A stretch of 64,000 nucleotides of DNA from Oricola sp. (GTDB lineage Bacteria > Pseudomonadota > Alphaproteobacteria > Rhizobiales > Rhizobiaceae). Under the pieces are notes generated by a model, which had not been told where the DNA came from, made no database searches, and saw nothing but the letters and a program-made list of their open reading frames with translations. Made by a program: the position numbers and the translations under genes. This document shows positions 14,830 through 22,533 of the stretch, piece after piece (the stretch's first letter is position 1; every line of letters starts with the position of its first letter). The DNA lies in the NCBI RefSeq assembly GCF_022763245.1, contig NZ_JALEGV010000005.1, positions 1 through 64,000 of the forward strand, read 5' to 3'.

Positions 14830-16350
14830 ATGACGATACAGACGCTTGAAACTCTTCCGCAAAACCCCGCCTCCAATGCCGGCTGCGACCTGCCGCCCGC
14901 CTACGAGCCGCAATCCTTCACCGATGCCGGCGCCGCCGTTGCAGCGCTGAAGGCGCTCTACATGCGCAACACGCAGTTTCTGCGTTCGCGCTTCGAGGCG
15001 ATCCATCGCGGCGACGCGCCGGGCAACCGGGTGCGCGCCTTTTATCCGCAGCTCGAATTCACGACTGAAAGCTATGCCAATGTGGATTCGCGGCTGGCCT
15101 ATGGCCATGTCGTCGCGCCGGGCCGCTATGTCGGCACCGTCACGCGGCCGGATCTTTTCGAGGATTACCTCAAGACGCAGATCGGCCTGATCATGCGCAA
15201 TCACGACGTGCCGGTGACGGTGACCGAGTCCGACACGCCGATTCCGCTGCATTTCGCCTTCCTGGAAGGCACCTATGTCGAACAGAGCGACGCGGCGAGC
15301 ATGGAACGTCCGCTGCGCGACATGTTCGACGTGCCGGACCTCAACACCACCAACGACGAAATCGTCAATGGCGATTTCGAGCCGGTCGTGGGCCAGCCGC
15401 TGCCGCTCGCCCCGTTCACGGCGCAGCGCGTCGATTATTCGCTGCACAGGCTGGCGCATTACACCGCGACGAGCCCAGGGCATTTCCAGAATTTCGTGCT
15501 GTTCACCAACTACCAGTTCTACATGGACGAGTTCTGCCAATATGCGCGCGACATCGTGGCGCGACGCGAGGGCGGCTACACGGAATTCGTCGAGCCCGGC
15601 AATCTCGTGACGCGCGCAGGCGAAAAGGAGCCGATTTCCGGCATTCATCCGGCACGCCTGCCGCAGATGCCCGCCTATCACCTGAAGCGCGGCGACCGCA
15701 CCGGCATCACCATGGTCAATATCGGTGTCGGCCCGTCCAACGCCAAGACGATCACGGACCACATCGCCGTGCTGCGCCCGCATGCCTGGCTGATGCTCGG
15801 CCACTGCGCCGGGCTACGCAATTCGCAGGCGCTCGGCGACTATGTCCTCGCCCATGCCTATGTGCGCGAGGACAATGTGCTGAACGAGGACATCCCGCTT
15901 TCCGTGCCGATCCCGCCGCTTGCGGAGGTTCAGGTCGCGCTCGAGGACGCTGTCGAGGAAGTCACCGGCTACACCGGCTACGACCTGAAGCGGATCATGC
16001 GCACCGGCACGGTCGCCACGATCGACAACCGCAACTGGGAACTGCGCGACCAGCGTGGCCCGGTGCGTCGCCTCTCCCAGTCGCGGGCGATCGCGCTCGA
16101 CATGGAATCGGCGACGATCGCCGCCAACGGCTTCCGCTTCCGTGTCCCCTACGGCACGCTGCTCTGCGTCTCCGACAAGCCTCTGCATGGCGAATTGAAG
16201 CTGCCCGGCATGGCGACCGACTTCTACAAGCGCCAGGTCGCGCAGCATCTGATCATCGGCATCAAGGCGATGGAGAAACTGGCCCAGATGCCGCCTGAAC
16301 GGCTGCATTCAAGAAAGCTGCGCAGCTTCAACGAGACGGCGTTCCAGTAG
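14830..16350 (+). CDS. amn: AMP nucleosidase
   Basis: A 506-residue protein matching AMP nucleosidase along its full length. It hydrolyses AMP to adenine and ribose 5-phosphate and so adjusts the adenylate pool. The C-terminal half is the nucleoside-phosphorylase-like catalytic domain, with NIGVGPSNAKTITDHIAVLR, LMLGHCAGLRNSQ, ALDMESATIAANGFRFRVPY and LCVSDKPLHGELKLPG. The N-terminal ~170 residues form the regulatory domain. Its 3' end faces the permease gene, 20 nt away. Confidence 0.95.
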   Translation: MTIQTLETLPQNPASNAGCDLPPAYEPQSFTDAGAAVAALKALYMRNTQFLRSRFEAIHRGDAPGNRVRAFYPQLEFTTESYANVDSRLAYGHVVAPGRYVGTVTRPDLFEDYLKTQIGLIMRNHDVPVTVTESDTPIPLHFAFLEGTYVEQSDAASMERPLRDMFDVPDLNTTNDEIVNGDFEPVVGQPLPLAPFTAQRVDYSLHRLAHYTATSPGHFQNFVLFTNYQFYMDEFCQYARDIVARREGGYTEFVEPGNLVTRAGEKEPISGIHPARLPQMPAYHLKRGDRTGITMVNIGVGPSNAKTITDHIAVLRPHAWLMLGHCAGLRNSQALGDYVLAHAYVREDNVLNEDIPLSVPIPPLAEVQVALEDAVEEVTGYTGYDLKRIMRTGTVATIDNRNWELRDQRGPVRRLSQSRAIALDMESATIAANGFRFRVPYGTLLCVSDKPLHGELKLPGMATDFYKRQVAQHLIIGIKAMEKLAQMPPERLHSRKLRSFNETAFQ

Positions 16351-16370
16351 CAGCCACCCTGCCCGGCCGG

Positions 16371-17762
16371 TCAGATCCAGCCAAGCAGCTTCCACCACAG
16401 GAAGTCGACGGGCACGAGCGCGAACAGCGTCACCAGCGCGAGCGGAAGGGTCAGCCGGAGGACGCTGCCGAGCTTCTCGCCGGAGAGCTGCATCGCAACG
16501 ATGAGCGGCGCAACCTGGTAGGGAAAGACGGCTGTCGAAAAGCCGATCACCTGGATCATCAGCACCGCCGGCACGCTGAAGCCGGAACTCTCAGCCAGGC
16601 CCGACGCAAGCGGAGTAAGAACGGTCGGCACACCGGCGACGGTCGTGACCAGTCCCGTCGCGGCCGACATCACGGACAGTGAAACGAAGTTGATGAAGTC
16701 GTGGCCCGGCGCGAGCGGCAGGACGCGCGTCAATTCCTCGCCGAGGATCGTGCCGAGTCCCGTGACGTTGACCAGCGCGCCGAGCGCGAGCGCGGCTGCG
16801 ACGAACAGGACCGAGCCGAAATCGACCGACCCATTGAAACTCTTCGGATCGACCGCGCCGATCCGAGGCAGCATCAGCACCACCGCCGCCGCCATGCCGA
16901 TCCAGGCCGGATTGATACCGTGCAGGCTGTCGGTCATCCACAATGCCAGCGTCGCCAGAAGGATCGCTGCGACACGGCCCTGCGTTGCGCGGTCGGCCAG
17001 GACCTCTTCCCCCGCCGTTGCCGGCGCGGACGCCTCGCGCACCCGGTCGGGAAACAGAACCAGCGCCAGAGCCACCGCAACTGCCGATTTGAGAATGCCC
17101 AAAACCGGGAAATGCAAGGCCAGATACTGCGTGTAGCCGAAGCTGACATCGTGGATCGTCTCGGCGGCGCCCGACAGGATCATGTTGGGTATGTTCGACG
17201 GCAGGATGGCGAAGCCAGGCATGTTGCAGGCCGCTGCCAGAGTGACGGCGACACCGATGCGGCCTTTCGATCCCTTCGCGAAGCCAGCGCGGTCGGCGAG
17301 CGCCAGACCGACGGGAAACAGCACCACCGCGCGGCCGATCGACGAGGGCATGACGAAAGCAAGCGCCATGCCCGCCAACGTCAACCCGATCAGCAGCCGG
17401 GCGTAACTTCCGGCAAGCAGTGGGGCCAAGTTCGCGGCAAGACGCTTGCCCAGCCCCGACGTGCCGATGGCCGACCCGATCACCGCGCCGGAGACGATCA
17501 GCCACACAGCCGCCGAACTGAACCCGCCGAAGACGAGGTCCGGCGTGGCGATGCCCGCGATCAGAACGAGGGCGAAGAAAATCAGGCTGACCAGAAAGGG
17601 CGGCACGATGCCGGTGCTCCACAGCACCAGCGTCACCAGCACGACGCCGGCGGTCTGGCCCTGCATGGCGTCCAATCCGGCGGGCGGCGCGATCGCAAGC
17701 CAAACCGACACGGGAAAGGCAATCAGGATCACGAGATTGCGGACGGACCGGGCAGAATTCAT
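16371..17762 (-). CDS. SLC13/DASS-type anion permease
   Basis: A 463-residue membrane protein with about twelve helices, beginning MNSARSVRNLVILIAFPVSV. Repeated motifs such as NMPGFAILPSNIPNMILSGA and SAATGLVTTVAGVPTVLTPL correspond to the two re-entrant S/N-x-T regions of the divalent anion:sodium symporter group. The second motif lacks the usual SNT, so the substrate may differ from the typical dicarboxylates or sulfate. It is divergent from an AraC-type regulator 71 bp away, which probably controls it. Confidence 0.82.
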   Translation of the reverse strand: MNSARSVRNLVILIAFPVSVWLAIAPPAGLDAMQGQTAGVVLVTLVLWSTGIVPPFLVSLIFFALVLIAGIATPDLVFGGFSSAAVWLIVSGAVIGSAIGTSGLGKRLAANLAPLLAGSYARLLIGLTLAGMALAFVMPSSIGRAVVLFPVGLALADRAGFAKGSKGRIGVAVTLAAACNMPGFAILPSNIPNMILSGAAETIHDVSFGYTQYLALHFPVLGILKSAVAVALALVLFPDRVREASAPATAGEEVLADRATQGRVAAILLATLALWMTDSLHGINPAWIGMAAAVVLMLPRIGAVDPKSFNGSVDFGSVLFVAAALALGALVNVTGLGTILGEELTRVLPLAPGHDFINFVSLSVMSAATGLVTTVAGVPTVLTPLASGLAESSGFSVPAVLMIQVIGFSTAVFPYQVAPLIVAMQLSGEKLGSVLRLTLPLALVTLFALVPVDFLWWKLLGWI

Positions 17763-17833
17763 GACTAAAATACTCCGAAATTAGGATCGCCGCATAGGTG
17801 GACCGTTTTGCGGAGTTGCGCTAGATCGCTATC

Positions 17834-18682
17834 ATGACAATGGATGTCGAAAACCCGCCATTCTTCGAACCGGGCGAGACGGCCTATATCGAGGATCCGG
17901 ACCGGCCCGTTCTCGCCTTCGGACGCGACCTTGCAGCCGGCGCCGCCAACGCGCCGCACAGCCATCCCCGCGGGCAACTGCTCTGGGCGATGAAGGGCGT
18001 GATGCGCGTGGTCTCCGGAAATTCGGTCTGGATAGTGCCCCCGAGCCACGCAGTGTGGATTCCGGGTGGAACGTGGCACAACGTCGTGACCGAAACCGCG
18101 GCGCAGACCCGCAATCTCTATGTCGATCCGTCTCGACCGATCCGCACCGGAACCGCCGGCTGCACCGTGCTCCTGCTCACGCCGCTCATGCGCGAGATCA
18201 TTCTGAGGCTGTCGGCGTACGCCGATGCAATCGCCACCGATCCGCGCGCTCAGAGGCTTGGTGACGTCGCGCTGGACGAGATCGAGACCTTGCGGGAGGC
18301 CCCGCTCAGCCTGCCCGGCGGGCACGATCCCAGGCTGCAGCGCCTGATCGCCCATCTGGGCCGCTATCCCGGTGACCGGCGGTCACTGGCCGAGCTTGCC
18401 GCGGTTGCCGGCGCCAGCCCGCGAACGCTGGAGCGCCTGTTCAGCCGCGAGACCGGCTTCACCTTCCGCCAGTGGCGCAGCCGGCTGCGGCTGCTGACCG
18501 CCGTGGAGATGCTGCATCGCGGCGAGAGCTCGACCGCGATCGGCTATGCGCTCGGCTATCGCAGCCCGAGCGCCTTCGTCGCCGCGTTTCACCAGCATTT
18601 CGGATGCCCGCCCCAGAGCTTCCTCGCCCATCGCGCAGGTCAGCGACGCGACCAGGCCATGCACGGCCGGCAGGCCGATTGA
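17834..18682 (+). CDS. AraC family transcriptional regulator with cupin domain
   Basis: A 282-residue regulator. Residues ~30-105 are a small cupin (PHSHPRGQLLWAMKGVMRVV, WIVPPSHAVWIPGGTWHNV). The C-terminus holds the two AraC helix-turn-helix motifs: RRSLAELAAVAGASPRTLER, then STAIGYALGYRSPSAFVAAF. This matches cupin-type AraC regulators that sense small aromatic or organic ligands. It is divergent from the SLC13-type permease, a layout that suggests ligand-dependent control of uptake. Confidence 0.88.
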   Translation: MTMDVENPPFFEPGETAYIEDPDRPVLAFGRDLAAGAANAPHSHPRGQLLWAMKGVMRVVSGNSVWIVPPSHAVWIPGGTWHNVVTETAAQTRNLYVDPSRPIRTGTAGCTVLLLTPLMREIILRLSAYADAIATDPRAQRLGDVALDEIETLREAPLSLPGGHDPRLQRLIAHLGRYPGDRRSLAELAAVAGASPRTLERLFSRETGFTFRQWRSRLRLLTAVEMLHRGESSTAIGYALGYRSPSAFVAAFHQHFGCPPQSFLAHRAGQRRDQAMHGRQAD

Positions 18683-18773
18683 CCCGTTTCCATCCCTTCC
18701 GTTGGGGCAGAATCGCTGTTTAAATGCGCAGGGCAATGCAACACTCTCCGCCGCCACAAGGGAGCCGGGACGG

Positions 18774-20747
18774 ATGACGCTGAGCATGCAGTTTCTCGGA
18801 AGCTTCAAGGCCGAGGCCCGCGGCGAGGCTTTGCATGTCCCGTCGAAACGCGGACGTGCCCTGCTCGCGGCGCTCATGCTGGCGCCGGACATGCGGCTGT
18901 CGCGCCAGGCGGCAGCAGCCCTTCTCTGGCCGGACCGCGACGAGACCCAGGCGAGGGCCTCGCTGCGCCAGGAACTGTCCGCCCTGAAGAAGGCGCTCGG
19001 TCCCGCCGCCGACGGTCTCCTCGCCTCCGACACGGACGCGATCTCGATCGCGCCGGACGCATCGCTTAATTGCGATCTCTGGTCGATCCTGAAGGACGAC
19101 GCCATCCCAGAAGAAGCGATGGCACTTTACCGGGGCGATCTCCTCGACGATGTCGATCTCGCGCTCGAAAGCTTCGAGGAATGGCTCGCCGCCCAGCGCA
19201 GGGTGCTGCGCGCCCGTCTTGTCACGCTTGCCGAAAGGCATTTGCGGACGGCGACGGAGAAGCAGGATTGGCCGGCGGTCGACAGCTGCGCCGCGCGGCT
19301 GCAGGACCTCGACGCTTTCAACGAGACCGCCATCGAAGCGCTGATGCGCGCCGCAGCGGCCAATGGCCGGCGGGCGCAGGCGATCTCCCTTTTCGACGCA
19401 TTCGCAGCACGTCTGGACGCCGAATTGCAGGCGAAACCCGGCGTGACCCTTGAAGCGTTGCGTGCCGAGATCGCCGGCGGAGCTGCGCCCGTTTCGCCCC
19501 GCCGCCACGATGCACCGGCGAGCCCGGTCCCTTTCGTCGACAGGCCCGCAGTGCTGGTCATGGCCGTGGACAGCCTGTCCACGAGCGAAGACGACCGGAT
19601 GCTCGCCGACGGCCTTGCCGAGGAATTGCGCACCACGCTCAGCTATTGGCGGTGGTTTCCGGTGATCGGCCCGGAGAGCGTCGGCTGGAAAACGGCCCGC
19701 GACATCGACATCCGCGAGGCCGCGCGCACGGTCGCCGCCTCCTATGCGGTCACCGGCAGCCTGCGTCGCCACGGCGATCGCGCCCGGATCACGGTCAGCC
19801 TCGTCAACACCACCACCGGCCAGTCGATCTGGTCGCAGAATTTCGACGGAAATCTTGAGGACGTGTTCACCTTTCAGGAGGATGTCTGCCGGTCGATCGT
19901 CGCGCAGGTCGAACCGCAAATCGCCCATGCCGAGGCCGAACGCATCACGCGGGCGCAGCCGACCAGGCTTGCCGCATGGCACCTCGTCGCCAAGGCGGAC
20001 GAGATCGACCGCCTCGGCGGCGCCGGCTACGGCACGCCGGAGAGCAACACCGCACAATTTCCCCTGCTTGAGGAAGCGGCAAGGCTCGATCCGGGCAATG
20101 CGAGGGCATGGACGCGCATCGCCCGCATTCACTGGCGCTTCTTCATCATGGGCTGGGACAGGGATCCCGATACCCACACACGCAAATCTTCGGAAGCGTC
20201 GCGCAAGGCTCTTGCGGTCGATCCCGACGACTGGCAGGCGCATGCCTATCAGGCACTCATCCGGGTCTTCGCCGATCGCGACTACGAAGCGGCAGAATAC
20301 CACAGCATGGAGGCCGTCCGCCTCAACCCCTCGGCCGTGCTCGCGCGCCAGGTGGCCGGCTGCACTACCGAATTGCTCGGCCGTCCGGGAGAAGCGCTCG
20401 ACCATTTCCGGGTGATCTTCCGCCTCGATCCCGATCCGGGTCCCAAGGCGGCGATCATGGCCGACATGTCGACCTGTCACATGCTTTTGAAGGAGTTCGA
20501 CGAAGCGGTGGAGATCGGGCGGCGCCTGATGGCGTCCGCGCCCGGCTATGCGCGCGGTCTGCAGCGCTCAGCCGCCTCCTTCGGCCATGCGGGCCGCGCC
20601 GATCTGGCAGCGGAAGCCGCTTCGCGGCTGCAAGGGCTGCAGCCGGATTTCTCGGAGGACTACGTTCGCGCCACCTATCCTTTCAGGCGCGCGGAGGACC
20701 TCGATTTCCTCATCGAGGGCCTCCGCAAGGCGGGGTGTCTGGACTGA
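18774..20747 (+). CDS. BTAD-domain regulator with TolB-like and TPR regions
   Basis: A 657-residue multi-domain protein. The N-terminus has an OmpR-like winged helix (SMQFLGSFKAEARGEALHVP, SRQAAAALLWPDRDETQARA), followed by a bacterial transcriptional activator domain (DLLDDVDLALESFEEWLAAQ) as in SARP proteins. Around residues 255-395 is a TolB-like N-terminal domain (LADGLAEELRTTLSYWRWFP, SYAVTGSLRRHGDRARITVS). The rest is TPR-like helical repeats. Such proteins are probably cytoplasmic transcription regulators; no target is obvious. The ATG at 18774 has GGGAGCCGGGA upstream. Confidence 0.83.
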   Translation: MTLSMQFLGSFKAEARGEALHVPSKRGRALLAALMLAPDMRLSRQAAAALLWPDRDETQARASLRQELSALKKALGPAADGLLASDTDAISIAPDASLNCDLWSILKDDAIPEEAMALYRGDLLDDVDLALESFEEWLAAQRRVLRARLVTLAERHLRTATEKQDWPAVDSCAARLQDLDAFNETAIEALMRAAAANGRRAQAISLFDAFAARLDAELQAKPGVTLEALRAEIAGGAAPVSPRRHDAPASPVPFVDRPAVLVMAVDSLSTSEDDRMLADGLAEELRTTLSYWRWFPVIGPESVGWKTARDIDIREAARTVAASYAVTGSLRRHGDRARITVSLVNTTTGQSIWSQNFDGNLEDVFTFQEDVCRSIVAQVEPQIAHAEAERITRAQPTRLAAWHLVAKADEIDRLGGAGYGTPESNTAQFPLLEEAARLDPGNARAWTRIARIHWRFFIMGWDRDPDTHTRKSSEASRKALAVDPDDWQAHAYQALIRVFADRDYEAAEYHSMEAVRLNPSAVLARQVAGCTTELLGRPGEALDHFRVIFRLDPDPGPKAAIMADMSTCHMLLKEFDEAVEIGRRLMASAPGYARGLQRSAASFGHAGRADLAAEAASRLQGLQPDFSEDYVRATYPFRRAEDLDFLIEGLRKAGCLD

Positions 20748-20751
20748 CGGT

Positions 20752-20973
20752 TCAGCGGTCGTTGCGCGGCGCGAACTGGCTCAGGAACGCGTCATCCTGC
20801 TGGCGCTTGGTGATGCCCATGTCGCGAAGCCGGTCCTCGTCCAGGTCCTTGAACCGGAAATAGGCGATGAAGGTGGCGTTCAGATCGCGCAGCCATGAAA
20901 AGGGCGACGGGATCGTCGGGAAGGTGGTGGTGCGGGGTGCGGTGCCGGTGGTGTTGATGATCTGGGTCTGCAT
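20752..20973 (-). CDS. DUF1127 family small basic protein
   Basis: A 73-residue protein whose C-terminal half matches DUF1127 (YFRFKDLDEDRLRDMGITKR). The ATG at 20973 has GAGGAGA 6 nt upstream; the frame extends further but without a ribosome site. Alphaproteobacterial DUF1127 proteins are small arginine-rich proteins, some linked to phosphate or stress responses and to RNA binding. It is convergent with the BTAD regulator. Confidence 0.85.
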   Translation of the reverse strand: MQTQIINTTGTAPRTTTFPTIPSPFSWLRDLNATFIAYFRFKDLDEDRLRDMGITKRQQDDAFLSQFAPRNDR

Positions 20974-21213
20974 GGTCTTTCTCCTCGTTTGAACTGGACC
21001 CAGTCTCGCCGCTGCCCGCAAAAGCCGCGCAAAAACTCCTGGTCGCCAAACCGCCGGCGCCGTCAAAAAAGCGCAAAAAAACGCTGCGATTGGTTTGACG
21101 TTGCCGATTCACGCTTTCAGGCGGCCCGGATCCCGGGTTGTGCCTTGGGTCTGGATCGTCGCGCCATTCCGCAATAGGGTTCCACCCGAAAACCGATTCA
21201 GCCCCTGACTGCC

Positions 21214-22500
21214 ATGCCGTTTCTGCCTCGCGCCGTTTATCCCTTGATGATTGGCTCCGCCCTGTTGATGTTCGCAGGCGGCGTCAATGGCCTCATCCTG
21301 CCCGTGCGCGGCAGCCAGGAAGGCTTTTCATCGTTCTCTCTGGGCCTGCTCGGCACCGGCTGGGCGGCGGGTTACATTCTCGGCTGCCTCGTCATGCCGC
21401 GAACGGTCGCGCGCGTCGGCCACATCCGTGCCTTCGGCGCAATGACGGCGCTCGCGGTCGTGTCGGTCCTGGCCACCCTGCTGATCGTCCAGCCCTGGGC
21501 CTGGATTCCCTTGCGCGGCCTCACCGGCTTTGCCTTCGCCGGCGCGGCGATGATCGTGGAGAGTTGGCTGAACGAACGCGCCGAGGCGGCTTCGCGCGGC
21601 CGGGTGTTCGGGCTCTACACCATGGTCAATCTCGCCGCCACGACGCTCGGCCAGATGTCGCTGACGCTCGGCGACACGGCGACCCATCTCTTCTTCGTTC
21701 TGGCGGCGATCTTCTATGCGCTGGCGCTCCTGCCAAGCGGGCTCTATGCCTCACACCAGCCCAATCCGCTGGTCGGCGCCTCGCTCGACCTGAAGACGCT
21801 GTGGCGCAATTCGCCCGTCGCGGTCGTCTCCGTGATCCTGATCGGCATCTCCAACTCCGCCTTCGGCACGCTCGGCGCGGTCTATGCCGACCAGATCGAC
21901 CTGAACGTCGCGGCGATCGCGCTCTTCATGAGCATCGCGATTCTTGCCGGGGCCGGAGCGCAGGTGCCGATCGGCTATTTCTCCGACCGCATGGACCGCC
22001 GCCTCGTGCTGGTCGGCATCGCGGGCATGGCGTTCCTCGTCGACCTGTTCCTGATTCTCGTGCAGCCGCTGCCGGTCCCGGTGGCGCTCTTCGCCTCCGC
22101 CCTGTTCGGCGCGTGTATCTTCTCGATGTATCCGGTGATCGTTGCGCATGCGAACGACCATGCGCCGGAGAACTACTTCCTTCGCACCTCCGGCGGCCTG
22201 CTGCTGCTTTTCGGCGTCGGCTCCATCGCCGGGCCGCTGATCGCCGGTGTCATCATGTCGGCCAGCGGGCCGTCCGGCCTGTTCATGACGACGGCGCTGA
22301 CCCACCTGTCGCTGATTGGCTATGCGTTGTGGCGCATTCGCCAGCGTGCCGCCCCGACGCAGGCAGAAAAGACCGACTTCGTGCCCGTCAGCCCGGCGCG
22401 CTTCTCGACCATCGAGACCGCGACGCTCGATCCCCGCGCAGAAGAAGAAGAGATCGAGCAGGAGCGCGTCGAAGAACCCCAGGAAGAGCCCGGCGGCTGA
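21214..22500 (+). CDS. YcaD-like MFS transporter (copy 1)
   Basis: A 428-residue major facilitator with twelve predicted helices. The opening (MPFLPRAVYPLMIGSALLMF) leads into LILPVRGSQEGFSSFSLGLL. ESWLNERAEAASRGRVFGLY and VIVAHANDHAPENYFLRTSG match the YcaD-like subgroup. The last ~60 residues are an acidic cytoplasmic tail (AEEEEIEQERVEEPQEEPGG). A paralogue lies at 50718-51965. Substrate unknown. Confidence 0.87.
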   Translation: MPFLPRAVYPLMIGSALLMFAGGVNGLILPVRGSQEGFSSFSLGLLGTGWAAGYILGCLVMPRTVARVGHIRAFGAMTALAVVSVLATLLIVQPWAWIPLRGLTGFAFAGAAMIVESWLNERAEAASRGRVFGLYTMVNLAATTLGQMSLTLGDTATHLFFVLAAIFYALALLPSGLYASHQPNPLVGASLDLKTLWRNSPVAVVSVILIGISNSAFGTLGAVYADQIDLNVAAIALFMSIAILAGAGAQVPIGYFSDRMDRRLVLVGIAGMAFLVDLFLILVQPLPVPVALFASALFGACIFSMYPVIVAHANDHAPENYFLRTSGGLLLLFGVGSIAGPLIAGVIMSASGPSGLFMTTALTHLSLIGYALWRIRQRAAPTQAEKTDFVPVSPARFSTIETATLDPRAEEEEIEQERVEEPQEEPGG

Positions 22501-22533
22501 TCCCGTTCCCGCGGATTGCTGAAAGTCGGCGCC

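Noticed and set aside
18720-20480. A ~590-codon minus-strand frame opposite the BTAD regulator
   Set aside because: No ribosome site and no recognisable domain, while the plus strand encodes clear BTAD and TolB-like motifs.
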